Part shown: piece after piece, positions 37,150 to 49,113 of the stretch
Numbering within the stretch: position 1 is the stretch's first letter
Layout: every line of letters starts with the position of its first letter
From: Diplosphaera chodatii
Lineage: Eukaryota > Chlorophyta > Trebouxiophyceae > Prasiolales > Stichococcaceae
NCBI GenBank assembly: GCA_032358165.1
Contig: JAALGY010000054.1
Coordinates: forward strand, 2,542,001-2,606,000
Length of the DNA stretch: 64,000 nt
Direction of reading: 5' to 3'
Notes under the pieces: model-generated
The model's database searches: none
Told to the model about the DNA's origin: nothing
Seen by the model: the letters and a program-made list of their open reading frames with translations, nothing else
Translations under genes and position numbers: made by a program

Positions 37150-37800
37150 ATGAGGGACCCGCGGAATGACAGAGGCGTCTTCCACGGCACGGCGGCAGGG
37201 CTGTGCATTGGCCTGGGAGCCTGGTCGCTGGGCCGCAACCTCCGTGATGTGCGACCTACCAGACTGCATGGAAGTAATACGTACCTCTGACGTCACCTGA
37301 GCCAGAGCGGCACCGGCAAGTACAGCAGCGACTGGCGGCGCCGGCCTGGGAGCTGCTGATGCTTAGCTGCCAGTCCAACTCTGTGTTATTTATGCAAGCA
37401 GGACACAAGTGCTGTGCGGAGCCTGCTCCATCTGTAGAGTCTCCAGTACTTTATGACAATGTGCACAGACCATCCTGCCCGCCTGATGCTGCCTCTGCAG
37501 AGGCGGCGTCAACTTGTCAGATGCTTCTGTGCACATCGAGCGGGGACAAAACAGGCCTGCCTGCAGTTGCACCCAGCTTCGTTGCACCGAACAGAGTCTA
37601 CGCTATCTGTGTCTTCACCACAGGGCCTGGGCGCGGTGGCGGCCAGCGTGGCCCTGGGGCTGCAGGGCGTTGGCGTCGCCACGCTGCGGGCGGCCGCCGA
37701 CGCTGAGGCGCCGGCTGCGCTGTCCGGCATCTCTGCGTCGCCGTTCCCGCCCCGCCCTTCGTGCGTCACAGTTGCCGATTTGCACTCCGCTGCTGACTGA
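37150..37800 (+). CDS. possible small protein with two hydrophobic segments
   Basis: Low-confidence gene. Exons 37150-37248 and 37624-37800 join in phase 0 with a GT donor and an ACAG acceptor, giving about 91 residues. Each exon contributes a glycine-rich hydrophobic stretch (FHGTAAGLCIGLGAWSL and GLGAVAASVALGLQGVG), which would form a two-helix membrane protein. After them comes an Ala/Pro-rich tail. I do not recognise the family. An alternative is a longer gene continuing to an open exon ending with a stop at 38288. GC content is high in the two segments and lower around them, which favours real exons. Confidence 0.35.
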
Positions 37801-38700
37801 AAAGGTTTGGCGGCTCGGGGGCAGCCAGAGAGTACTTGGGCGCTGCATGCAGCCTCTGTCATGCGCTTTCTCCCACTGCCCACTGATATGCTGTGGCCCA
37901 TGTGCGACTCATATTGCTGACGCCAAGGGCAGGGCATTGACCCATATGAGGGTCCTCTGACGCAAGCGCTGATGCATGTTGTGCTTGAGCCCTTGACTCA
38001 GGCGCATCGGGTCTGTCTGCACAGCATGCGAAAGGGGATGCTGTAGTCATCTGCAGACCATCGTCTACATAGTGTGCACACCGTCATGATCAACAGATGC
38101 TTACTGCACGCTCCGACGCAGGCGCAACGGCAATGACACCGCAGCTACAGGGCCTGCTGGAGACGCCGCGACTACCACTGACGGCGATGCCGCTTCTACA
38201 AAGCGGCCCTGACACAGCCACAACGCCACTTGAGGGCCAGACGTCAGGCACCAGTCAGAGTGTCGAGGTGCTTAGTGTGGACTTCTGAGGCAGGTATGCA
38301 GCTGTGCAGCGCTGCAGGCGCAGTGTGACAGACTGCCTGGCACGGCCGTGCAGTTGCGAAGAGATGTGTTAGGGTACGCCACTGAGCGTCAGCGCACGCC
38401 TGTGCATTGGGCTGCAGCATATAGTTTGGGGGTCTGCGCTAAGCTGGTCAGCTTTGCCAGGTGCAGAGGTGTTGCAACTCCATGTTACATCAGCAGTATG
38501 AAAGCTCATATCCTCGACTCATATCCTGAAAACTGTTGCAGTACTCGGCACTGCCACATAGGCTGCAGTCCCCCGTGCACGAATCCTTGCTCCGTCTGCC
38601 TACGCGCTGCTGAAGCACCAGCTGCCACAGCAGTGCACCCACAGCTGCTGCTGCTGCCCCCGCCCTTTCTGGCCATCGCCCTGCCGCTAGGAAGCGCGTT
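37801..38700. other. region with no assigned gene
   Basis: An open plus-strand frame at 38125-38288 (rich in Thr, Pro, Leu) might be a further exon of the preceding candidate. Nothing else is recognised. It also contains the 3' flank of the complex I subunit gene. Confidence 0.35.
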
Positions 38701-39266
38701 CTACAGCACGCCCTCCTCTTTCAGCTCCTTGCGCGCCTCCCTCCGCGCCCACTTCACCCAGCTGGTGTCCGGCTTCGACGTCAGGCCGAAGCCCAGGATC
38801 AGCGCCGGCCCGATGAGCATGCCGCCATACCTGCACAGCGGCATGGCCCATTGTTCCATTGCTCAGTGCATTGGTTTGCTGCACATGAGAGCAACTGGAC
38901 GCCTGCAGTCACTCACTGCTCACGGACCGTGTGAACAGTATGCGAGGCATGGGAATTGAACATTGCTGGCGATCTGGCCACATTTATGAGCTGTGTGCCA
39001 CATCTGTCGCGGGATGCGGACGCACCACTCATCCGACAGCAGGACGAGACTGCAAGCAGCCAAAAGTACACGGGGACGTCTCCTACTCACCAGGACGCCT
39101 CCCAGGACTCCCACTTGCGGCTGTGGCCCGGCGGCGGCGGCGTCTCGCAGAACAGGATGCCGTTGGGGTCTGTGCGGGTGCCCTCTGAGAAGAACGGCCT
39201 GCCGTTGCCGCCTGCCTTTGGCCGCAGGTGCCGCAGCGCCTGCACCGACACCCGCGACAGCGACAT
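38701..39266 (-). CDS. mitochondrial complex I subunit, ESSS/NDUFB11-like
   Basis: Two exons: 39091-39266 and 38701-38830, joined in phase 2 through a split Trp codon, 101 residues, ATG at 39266. The sequence has the plant/algal ESSS layout: a short basic N-terminus, a soluble motif (GRPFFSEGTRTDPNGILFCE, then TPPPPGHSRKWESWE), one membrane helix (YGGMLIGPALILGFGL), and a charged tail (TSWVKWARREARKELKEE). The TPPPPG-SRKWE-WE motif and the K-P-D-x(4)-W tail are what I recall of plant ESSS proteins, and the tail resembles the WSRREA segment of animal NDUFB11. It is an accessory subunit of the membrane arm of NADH:ubiquinone oxidoreductase. It is divergent from SDH2, another respiratory gene, with about 370 bases between the start codons. 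Confidence 0.8.
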
Positions 39267-39633
39267 CGCTGGCGCCCCCGCAGCAGGGTTGTGGTATACT
39301 CAGGTGCTGCAGGTCAGCCCTGGGCCATCGCCACTTCAGGCCCCAACCAAGACTGCAGCCGTGCCTAACGGTGCAGCAGCTCACTGTCTACTGATGCAAC
39401 AGTCAGCTTTGGGAACACTGCGACAGGCAGGATCTGCGTGCGGCAGGCCGAGTGCTGCTGTGGGCTCAAGTAGCAGTGGGAAATGATCTGGCACTGCCCG
39501 CTGGCTTCCCAGGTATGACTTCACACGTCATCATGCCGAGCACTCTGCAAGCTGCCAGAGCGCAGTTTACAGCTTTGTCGACTGATTCAGTGAGTATCGT
39601 ACGTCTCAGAGAGCATTGCAGGCGGTCACAGCG
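39267..39633. promoter_or_regulatory. divergent spacer between complex I and complex II subunit genes
   Basis: The 367 bases between the start codons of the ESSS-like gene (minus) and SDH2 (plus) must contain both promoters. No named element is recognised. Confidence 0.55.
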
Positions 39634-41612
39634 ATGCAGGTGCTTGCGCGCACCCTGCGTGAGGGTGGGTCATCACTCATCCCACGCCTTATTCCAGCCC
39701 TGGGCGTGACAGCCAGCTCCACAGCTCGCATCACGACCACAGCAGCAGCTCACGCATCGGAGCCACAGACAGAGGCGGCAGCGCCGTCCTCGAGCGACGC
39801 CCTGAACCGGGAGTTTCTAGTGTACAGATGGCACCCCGAGTCTGGTGGCAAGCCCCGCTATGACAGCTACAATGTTGACATCAACAGGTGAGAATGATGC
39901 TGCAGCTCGACTCACAGCCGTGCTGCGCGGTATACGTTGTCATAGCGCATGCTTGTGAAGGCAGGTGTCCATAGCTGCGGTAAGCACAGCATAACGAGGG
40001 ACAATAGCAGTTGCGTTTCAGTAACCCTCAGTGGCGTGGCTGCTTGTGCAGCTGCGGTCCGATGATGCTGGACATCCTGTTCAAGATCAAGGACGAGATG
40101 GACCACACCCTAAACTTCCGGCGGTCATGCAGGTGTGTTGTAGCTTCTGCACATGGCTGCAGGCTGTCAATGGACTGCGGCACTTGCACTGTTGTAGAGG
40201 AGTACAGGCGTTAGCAATCCGCTGACACACCGTGTGATCGTGCAGGGAGGGCATCTGCGGCAGCTGCGCCATGAACATCGACGGCGTGAACGGCCTGGCC
40301 TGCCTGACAAAGGTGAGCAAAATGCGCAACGTGTACGCCAGCCTAACCTGCCTGATGCGCAGGACTATACAGCAGCATCGTAGACCTCCATCGGACCAGC
40401 TGGCAGTGTTGGAGGGCAGCAGAGCTGTGCATCTGATATTGATTGTGCAGGATGCCGACACACATTCAGAAAGCCTCCCAGTGCCACACCCTATATAGCT
40501 CTAACCACCCCAAAACCCTGGATTGCAGGTGGACCGAGACCCGAAGAAGGTGTCGCGTATCGCGCCGCTGCCGCACATGTTCGTGGTGCGCGACCTGGTG
40601 GTGGACATGTCCAACTTCTACGCGCAGTACAAGTCCATCAAGCCCTACCTGCGGCGCAAGGATGCTGGCGAGGTGTCCGGGTGGGTCCTGCTGTAGCTTG
40701 CACGTTGGTGAAGTCCACAATTTTCGTACCACGCCAGTAGCTTTGGCACAGCCCTGCCTGCAGGCATGCTGAAGCAGGCTACGTCATGACGAGCCTGCAT
40801 GCTCGTCTGTGGTCGGTCGCTGCCAGTGCTCGGGTCTGCTGCCATATGTCCATACCTCCGCACCTCCGTCATCACCCCGCTACCGTCGTCCTGCCTTTCT
40901 GCAGCCTCGCGCTGCTGGTGCGGCAGGGCTGACCCCGTGTATCTGGTTTTCACCCCAGGGACGACCTGGAGTACCGGCAGACGAAGGAGGAGCGCGCCAA
41001 GCTGGACGGCCTGTACGAGTGCATCCTGTGCGCGTGCTGCTCCACCAGCTGCCCGTCCTACTGGTGGGCGGAGGACAAGTATCTGGGGCCCGCCGTGCTG
41101 CTGCAGGCCTACAGGTGAGACCGCCCTGGAGCAGGGCCAGATGTTTGTGATCTGACATGTGAGCTGCGTGGCTGGAGCCCGGAGCGAGCGCCCACCGGCT
41201 GTTGCTGTGTGTGCGCACAGCCTGCCGCGTGCTGGCTTTTTTTGCTGTTGCACTCGCTTCTGCTTTGGTCTGACACAGTCCTGCTGCATGTGCAGGTGGA
41301 TCATCGACAGCCGGGATGAGATGACGCCAGAGCGGCTGAAGAACCTGGACGACGCCTTCAAGCTGTACAGGCAAGCAAAGTGTGATCCGGCACTACGAGC
41401 CCATACCCGGCCACCAGGCCTGACAACTGCAGACTTGCGTGACGTGCCTGCTGCAGGGGCAGCACCTCTGTTACGACGTTGAAGGGCTTTCATCGTCATT
41501 CTGCAGGTGTCACCAGATCATGAACTGTGCCAAGGTGTGCCCCAAGGGGCTTAACCCGGGCAAGGCGATCGCGAAGATCCGGCAGGACATCAAGGGGGAG
41601 ACCACGGTCTGA
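39634..41612 (+). CDS. SDH2: succinate dehydrogenase iron-sulfur subunit
   Basis: Seven exons: 39634-39887, 40052-40132, 40246-40312, 40529-40680, 40959-41114, 41296-41370, 41507-41612, 296 residues. Start ATG at 39634 (the frame continues upstream without another ATG). Residues 1-60 are Arg/Ser/Thr/Ala-rich, as expected for a mitochondrial presequence. The [2Fe-2S] domain shows [20 protein letters not shown] followed by AC. The C-terminal domain has the [4Fe-4S]/[3Fe-4S] ligands in [12 protein letters not shown] and [20 protein letters not shown]. All expected cysteines are present. The protein passes electrons from FADH2 in SDH1 to ubiquinone in complex II. Intron 6 starts with GC (41371-41372, CAG then GCAAGC), and the join is fixed by the conserved YRCHQIMNC. 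Confidence 0.95.
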
Positions 41613-42090
41613 GGAACCCTCAACCCTTGGTCTAGTGACCTCGCCACGAGCCTTCAGCACAGCCAGCCCTGGGCACACGAGAGCCCTTCATGACTGGCTG
41701 CCGCTGAGGCAGTGCTGCTGTTCCCGCCGGCCGCTGCTGCGATCCTGGTGCACTCACAGATGCGCACCGGAATAGTGGGGTGTGGCGGACAGATCTCAAG
41801 GGCGGTCTGCATTGCTGCTGCAGGAGGATTGTATTGGGGTGTAGAGCTGGGGTGTTGTACAAGTGGTTCAGTTTTGTAGGCGTGTTTGGCAGGACACATT
41901 TAGGTATCGTCCCGCTGCATTGAGGCACCATTCCTTGAAACATCAAAGTTAATGTTATGCAACGTCGAAAACCCATTGCAGACGCACCGCAATCTCTTAT
42001 GCTGTCAAAAGTTTTCCGACATTCCCCTGTCTGAACCGATGTTCCCCTTTCTAACAGGGCATATAGTCACTGCTGAACGATGATCTATAT
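41613..42090. other. convergent 3' spacer between SDH2 and the FAD oxidoreductase gene
   Basis: No exon recognised. This should hold the two 3' UTRs; the second half (about 41,880-42,090) is clearly AT-richer than the flanking exons. Confidence 0.55.
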
Positions 42091-45000
42091 TCATGTTTGA
42101 ATCGGTGCTGTTTCCGCCAGCAATGCCTCTACAGCCCGACGCCCTGACAACAAGGCCCCTGCACGCATAGTGAACGTCCATAAGCTGTTGATGCGCATAC
42201 GCCCAGACAGCCAGCACGGAAAGGTTTGTGTCGCAGTGATGTCAGGTGTCGCTGCTACGACGAGCAGGTCTCAAGCCACAATGCAGTTTGTGATTACTGG
42301 TGATGATGTCTCCATCTGTCGCTCACCCTCAAATGTTGCGGTGTCCCTCCAGTCGCCACAGACGAAGACGCCGTCGCCCAGGGAGACCGGCTTCCGCAGA
42401 TTTGTCGGCGGTGCCTGTGGCAGCAGATGGCGCTCAGGATGTGCGGGATGCAGTGATACATAGACACACAATGTGCAGCAGAGCGCATGGCACCTATAGC
42501 ATTCAGGTGCGAGGTGCTTCCTGGTGTGGACTTGCCACCAGGTCCGACAGGCACAGCAGGCAAGTTCCCACCTGTTTGGGCTGCGCAAAGGGGATGCGGT
42601 ACGTGCGCAGGTGGCGCCAGCCGCCCACCTGCAGCACAGCACAACGTCATGATCGTGTGCCTGTCTCCAAATATACACCAGGGCGCCACCTGCTGTTTAG
42701 ACCGAGTGCTTCAACGTGCGATCAACCCCTGACTCAGCAGCGATCTGGAATGCACACAGAGGACAAGGTGCAGGTGAGCAGACAATCTACCTGCTCTAAG
42801 CTTCACCAGTGCCCCAGTTCTACCTTCACCCTTGTCCCCATTTCCTATGTTAAGCAGTTGCATTGGAGGTTTCGAGCTACCTGCTCTGAGCCCCACCAGC
42901 GCCCCAGCTCCTGCTGCACCGTGTCCGCCAGCTGCTCCTCCGACAGGTCCGGCTGCGTCCCGACGGTCGACACCGACACCAGGGTCTGCAGGCATGTGGA
43001 CCGTCATCGTCATGTTTCTTCTCTGTAAGGGGCGCACGCAGCTCGTCTCCCTGCGTGCCGGGCACCACACAGGAAGCTGGATGTCAGGTGCGTTGTGTGA
43101 AAAAGGGACACGTGCAGCTCGTCAGCACACGCGCGCCAGGCACCAGGCAGGACGCTTGGTGGAGGAGGCGGCCACCTTGCCGGCGGGCGCGTACGAGGGC
43201 GACACCGTCGATGGGAAGCACACGTTGTTGACGACGCCGTCGCAGTCGCCGTTGAGGTACAGCATCGGCTCAGGGCTGGGCGGCTGCTCCGCTCTGCACT
43301 GACAAGAAGCCCTCGGTACACTGTGTCCTGAGCTGCTGTTCACGCCTGAAGTGGGACCCAGCAGCGAACAAGCAGCGGGAACACCATTGGCAACTGTAGA
43401 TCCACAGGGCTGCTGCAGGCCAGGGAGCAGCAGGCGGCAGGTGTGGCAGGTTTGCAGCAGACTACACCAGCGAGACTCACGCAAAGTACAGGCAGCAGGT
43501 GCCAACGCCCGACACCGCCGCTGCGGGGCTGCCGCCCAGGCGCGGGCCCAGCAGCTGCGCTGCTGCCGGCCCGTCTGCTGCCACAATCGCGCCGCGGCGG
43601 CCGCGGACAGTCAGACCACCCTGCATTGAAGTACACACCACACACTGCACATATGCAAAGGGTTTCAGCCGCTATGTTGCGCTCAGGTCACCTGCCATGT
43701 CGTTGACACATGCACATGCTATGTTGCGGAGCTGTCATCTTTACAGTACAAGCATCCTGCAGGCGAACGTAGTTGTGACAATACCTTGGTCTTGACCGCG
43801 ACGCCGTGCCCTCCGGCTGTGTCCAGCACCTCCACAGGCGACTCTGCACACCTCCCAAGCAGTGCGTGAGACTCCCGCACGAAGCCCTCAGTTCATGCTC
43901 TGCACTAAATGCCCGTGCTTGACAGCACACAGCCTCCAGATCGGCCGCCGCTCTGCATTGGTTGGTACTTGCCTCTCGGTGTTAAACCCGTATGGAATTA
44001 GCACAACCTGGAAACCAGATTTTAAACGGTAATACTCAATTATATAATGCAATTGGTCACCCAGGCGTATCGAGTCTGGCGGCAGCCGCTGCGCAATCTG
44101 CTGGGTGAGGGCGCCGATGCCCCGCTGCGGCAGGCAGTTCTCCCCCTGCACACGTTGAGCCGAGGCGTGACGAGCCAAGATGTGCACCAGTGACTACAGC
44201 GTGGCGCGGGGCAGTCCGGAAGTGGCCTGGCACCAGCCGCGGACCAGCGACGCCCTGGACGCAGCGCACGCAGCAGCTGCAGCTTGAAGGATGCGCGCCG
44301 CTGCTCAGGCGACTTTGGCAGAGGTCACAGCAGACTTCTTTGCATCAGGAGCTGGAGCAGAGCCGCGCCGCGGCCAGCATGCGCATGACGAAGCTGGTGA
44401 GGCGGGGTGCTGGTGCCCAGGCCGGCATCGAAGAAGATTGGATTTCAGGGGTTTTGACCTCCAAAAACCAACCGTGGCCAGCATGCGCATGACGAAGCTG
44501 GTGAGGCGGGAGCTGGTGCCCAGGCCGGCGTCGAAGAAGATGCCGCCGAGGAAGGGGCGGAAGAAGCGGTCGATGATGGCCGCCGAGAAGCCCTCCGCCT
44601 GCGCGGGGGGCGGGTGCAGGATGAGCATGCTTATGCATGTCGGTATACTGGGCAGAGGTTGGTGCGCACGTCGGCTGGGCGGTGCTGCGGCGGGCACCTG
44701 CAGCTGCTGGAGGGTGCTGGTCTCGGGGGCGGCCAGCGAGTCGTAGGTGCCGCCGAGCAGCGCCTTCAGCCTGAACAGGCCCACCCGTACCTGCATATAT
44801 GAACCTGCAGGTCAGCGTCCATCTGGGCTTCGACACCACGATGAACCCTGCCGACGCTGTGCAGCAGTGCACCAGCGCCCTTAAAGGCGTGGCCGTCTGC
44901 GTTGCAGCTGGATCCGCGGTGCGGCACGAAAGAGTCAAGTTGCACAGGCGTGAAGGTGGCCCACCCCACCTTGTCGACGGGGCTGCCGATGGGGTTGGCC

Positions 45001-46018
45001 AGGCTGGCGATGCCGTCGAGGAAGTGGCGCAGCGGGTCCGCCACGCGGTGCCAGCCGCCGCTGAAGCGCACCGTGGCTCCAGCGTAGAAGGGCTGCAGCC
45101 GCAGCGCCTGGTAGTCCAGCAGCTCCTGCAGTGCCACGTGCAGTGTCCCACGCTCGGCCCTTGAATCTCACCGGCGCAAATGATTATGCCGGTAAAGCAT
45201 ACGTGAAGCTCTACAGCTGCCGTGTCATGAGCAGAGGGTTTGCGAGTCGGCTCGTGAGCCCTGCACTTCGACATCGCGGGGCCGTCTTGCGCTCGAGGGT
45301 AGGCGGCCAGGCTACCTTGCACTCGGGGTAGGAGGTCAGGAAGATCTGGAAGCCGCGGTCCAGCAGGAAGCCGTCCACCTCGTCGGTGCGCACCCGGCCG
45401 CCGACGCCGTCGCTGGCCTCCAGCAGGACGAAGGGCACCCCTGCCGCGGCAGATGCAGCGCACGCTCGGCCCCGGTGCCGGCTGCATGGACTGTGCTGTG
45501 TGGCGACATGGACACGCGGCCACTGCAAATGCACCTCCGGCCTCACGGATGCATGAGAGCGACGCGGTGACGTGCCGACTGCATCGTGACAGTGACTGCG
45601 TGCCTGCTTTCTGCAGCGCGAGCGCCGCGCCCAAGCCCGCCAGCCCGCCGCCGACGACCACCACATCCGCCTCCTCCGCTGCTGCACCCTGCCCAGCGGC
45701 CGACACCACGACGGCTCGTCGGCTGTTTGCAGCGGGCCTGCGTAGCCTGGCGCCACCCAGCGACTTGCTGCCACAGCTGCTGATGTGCTGGCGCATGTTG
45801 CAGCCGTGTGCACCCGGGGAGGCCGCATGCCTCGTCTGGCTACGCGCACGGCTGCTGCCTGTGGCATGCTGCCGTCGGCACCTGGCGGCCGCGGCGTGCA
45901 CCAAACGCGCGCTGCGCTGCGCTCTGTGGCCAGCTGCAAAGCTGTGACGGGGTTGTGATCGCGCTGCCTGCATGCATGAGGGACAACAGCTCAACGGCAG
46001 CGCGCCCGCTGCCGCCAT
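42091..46018 (-). CDS. FAD-dependent oxidoreductase, amine-oxidase/desaturase superfamily, probably plastid
   Basis: Thirteen exons: 45604-45796 (or from 46018), 45316-45440, 44970-45125, 44698-44790, 44473-44598, 44061-44145, 43785-43843, 43481-43620, 43176-43293, 42881-42985, 42572-42628, 42327-42414, 42091-42158. It gives 470 residues from the ATG at 45796, or 544 from the ATG at 46018; both leave a transit-like N-terminus ending in VVVSAAGQ. The Rossmann motif VVVVGGGLAGLGAALALQKA binds FAD and is followed by FVLLEASDGVGGRVRTDEVD. Conserved blocks include GFLLDRGFQIFLTSYPE, LQPFYAGATVRFSGGWHRVA, FFRPFLGGIFFD, and the C-terminal FAD contact GDGVFVCGDWRDTA. The family is common in cyanobacteria and plastids and related to phytoene desaturase and protoporphyrinogen oxidase; its substrate is unknown to me. 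Intron 1 starts with GC (45602-45603). Intron 5 contains a defective copy of the end of exon 5. Confidence 0.85.
44373..44438. repeat. intronic copy of the end of exon 5 of the FAD oxidoreductase gene
   Basis: About 66 bases nearly identical to 44476-44540, the exon segment encoding AGLGTSSRLTSFVMRMLA. The intronic copy carries one extra base, so it is out of frame. The exon copy keeps the donor (ACG then GTTGGT), and the next exon joins in phase, so the second copy is not needed for the protein. Confidence 0.85.
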
Positions 46019-46380
46019 GCCTGCTGCACACCGCTTTTCAGGCCGAGCTGCAACTAGAACATGGATACTATGAGGTGTGATGGTGAGCAACTGCAAACTG
46101 AGTTCTGGGCTGGGTGATGATGCTGCTGATTCCTGACGACATGCCAGGTGCATGATCATGGCAGCGGCCATCAGCCCGTCACAACATAATCTGTGCACTC
46201 GCGCCACTGTAGGCGTGTGTCCGTGCTTTACATCTGAGTCGTGGCAAACCCGGTCGACGTGAACCCGAGAAGTAGCGCAGCAGTGCACGGAGATCGCTGG
46301 AGATCACTTACTCGCCACAACCTTCATGTCGCCGGCCTACACTGCTGGCCATTGCGCGCATGATACGCTGTGACCTGACA
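46019..46380. promoter_or_regulatory. divergent spacer upstream of the FAD oxidoreductase and 46381 genes
   Basis: Start codons of two opposite genes flank this stretch (it is 584 bases if the oxidoreductase starts at 45796). Nothing specific is recognised. Confidence 0.4.
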
Positions 46381-48736
46381 ATGGAGCAGAACATCCGGCT
46401 CCGCTCAACAAGCAGCCTGCTCCCAGCCTCATGTCAGTTGAGCCACTACGCGCAGCGTCAGCGGCACGCCAGCAAGCATGCAGCAGCCACGCCCAGCGGC
46501 GCTGCAGCATCACATGGACACCAAACCCAGCTGCAGCGCCACAGGCAGTGCAGCCACAGGCGCCGAGGTTGCCAGCCGGCAGCGGCGGCGGGGCCAGCGG
46601 ATGCAGGACAGCCGGATGCCGATGCCGATGCGGGGCAGCCAGACGCGCAGTCGCAGCCCAGCAACGAGGAGCTGCTGGCGCGGCTGCGGACGCACGGCGT
46701 GCGGGAGCTGTACGCCGCGGCGCCCGACGCGCCGGAGAACCCGCGCAACCTGACCATGGACTTCCTCTTCTGGCTGTCGGACAGGTCAGCCGTCCTCGCC
46801 ATGCATGCCCTTGCCCATATGTTTGTTTATGGACCAGCGAGTCCATGATCAGATCCGCACTCAGTGCAGCTCTGATCATGATCATATGCTGCCAGGTCAG
46901 GATCCGCACGGTTTGACACGTTTGCTGTAGGGAGACAGAGGCGCAGGGGCCCGAGAAGATCGAGCTGGGGGCGCTCGCGGCGGCGGTCATCGCAGCGCGG
47001 GAGGGCCTCAAGCCGCTGTCCTTCGACGAGTATGTCGCCATCGCGGCCGACCTGGGCGTGAAGGCGCTGGACGGCGCGCTGCCAGCGCCCGGGGGCGACC
47101 CAGCGGCCGGCGACGCACAGCTGGCGGCGCTGCAGGTCAGCGGCGGGCGTGCCCCGCTGTTCCAGCCGCTTGCGGCGTGTGTCCCTGGCACCCCGTGCTC
47201 CTGAGGCTGTGGGGTAGCTGCGCTTGATGGTTGGGACCTGCAGCCCAGGCAGGCTGACGGGTCACTTGGCTGCAGGGCCCAACCGGCGAGCTGACAGAGG
47301 CAGAGCAGGCGGAGATCGCGCGGCGGCGGGCGGCGCTGGCGCTGTCGCCAGTGGGGGCGGCTCTGGCCAAGCGCCAGGTGCGCATGGTGGCTGATACCCC
47401 CCCATGAGACCCTTCCATGTAGCCACGCATGTTCTGGCCACAGCAGCGCAAGGCCTCATGAAGCACCGCCTGGTGGGCGCAGGCTGTAGTGTGCCTGCAT
47501 CTGAGCCTGAGTGTTGAGAGACTGCGCAGTAAGCATGAGGCCCGACCTGCGTCTAGCGACCGTTGCAGTAGTCCTGCTCGGCACCCTAGTTTAATTTAGT
47601 GGCAAGATCTTTGGAATTGCCCAGACCCGTCTGGGATCACCGACAGCGACCCTGCAGCACTTGCGGCTAAAGGGGGACCTTGAGTCTTGAAACTGGACAG
47701 CTGCCACTCGGCATGGAGCCATGGTAGCAGACGCTGTTGCCACGCGTGTGCGGCCTTGCATGCTCCGCCATATTGTTCTTAGCTCGCCCTCAGTGCTGTG
47801 TCTGGGTCATACCAAATAGTGGACGTATACTTCAGCTGCTCTGCAAAGCACAAGGTTGCAACGTCGCATGGATATCACTGGCCCAAGTGGCACGCATCAG
47901 TTCATGCGCAGGAGTTGACACAGTGTGCTGCGCAGGTGGCGAATCTGGAGAAGGGGATGTGGGAGTCGCGCGTCCGGTCGGCGGTGCAGCTGCTGGGGCG
48001 CGCGCCGATGCAGGAGGGCGAGGCCGGCATCAACGCCGCCGCTGCCACGGTGCGACAGCTCCCAGCAGCTTGGGTGTGCATGGCGGCACCGCTGCACGCG
48101 CAGCGCTCTGCACATTCTGGAGAGACGTGTGCGAACATAGAGCACGCTCCGACAGGCATGCGCCCCCTTGGAGTGTGTGTCCAGCCGGTAGAGCTCCGCA
48201 CCGGGTTGTTGTGCAACTGCTGCAGGACCGCATCCTGGACTTCCTGCTGGAAGTGGAGGATGCGGCGGAGCGCGCGGCGCTGCTGCCGGACGCCTTCACG
48301 CCGCCGGGGGACGGCGGGGCGGTCGCCGAGGACGACGGCTCGGGGGAGCTGCAGCTCAGCACCACGCCGCTGCGGCTGCTAAACGCCGTGGACGCCCGCA
48401 TCAGCCTGCTGCAGGTGGGTGTGAAAAGTACTGCTGTGCTCTTCAGCCGGGGCTGCACCTCGGCATGCCTGCGACGATGTCCGCTACCGTGCCAACTTAC
48501 TGCTGCAGCGCGAGGTACGACGTGGCGAGGACAGCACATCATCTGACAGCTGCAGTCATCAGGCTGCATGAAATGTTGAGTTCAGAGTCGCATACGCTGC
48601 GGCGCAGACAGCGTCGGAGTCGCGGCTGGACCTGGCAGATGAACAGGCGGGCGAGGCGGCGGAGGCGGAGTACAGAACTAGCCACCGGAGGCTGACGGAG
48701 CTGCGGGAAGAGGTCGCCCGCTGCTGCGAGTTTTGA
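46381..48736 (+). CDS. unrecognised helical, acidic protein
   Basis: Six exons: 46381-46784, 46931-47135, 47276-47377, 47936-48049, 48226-48414, 48608-48736, about 380 residues, all GT-AG and in phase. An in-frame ATG at 46360 is an alternative start. Residues 1-90 are low-complexity, rich in Ala/Gln/Arg/His and then Asp/Ala/Gly, and could be a transit peptide plus linker. The rest is predicted mostly helical: NEELLARLRTHGVRELYAAA, NLTMDFLFWLSDRETEAQGP, KIELGALAAAVIAAREGLKP, then charged Ala/Glu/Arg-rich helices in the last four exons, ending in a possible coiled coil (HRRLTELREEVARCCEF). No membrane segment or catalytic motif was seen. I do not recognise the family. Consistent phases and high GC in the exons make it a real gene. 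The third intron is unusually long (558 nt). Confidence 0.7.
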
Positions 48737-49113
48737 TGCAGTGAATGTGGGGTGCCACACCTTGAGGCTGGCCATCATACAAATTTGCCAAACTTCTAGA
48801 TATTCTCCCGTGCGCTTGCAGTCAGCACACTTGAAGACTGTATGCATCAGCGCCATCGACGACGTGTTGCAGCTTCACTGGTGCTGCCACGTCAATCTCT
48901 TGTCATTGACTAGGGCTTTTTGACGCGCCGGCTGAAGTGACGCCATCTGCGCAAACGCAGCCCACAGCGCCCTTTGCCACACACTTGCTCAAACCGATTG
49001 TCGCTTCAAGCTTGCTATCAGCTGCGTCAACAGCACTGCTCGTCGAGCCCATATCGCAGCGCATATATCTCATTGCTTCTGAGACCTTCGGCAACCCCAG
49101 CAGCTTGGGCAGC
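48737..49113. other. spacer before PDX1
   Basis: No exon recognised; 3' end of the preceding gene and presumed PDX1 promoter. Confidence 0.5.

Noticed and set aside
40645..41499. A 284-codon minus-strand open frame over SDH2
   Set aside because: It is antisense to four well-supported SDH2 exons with iron-sulfur ligand motifs.
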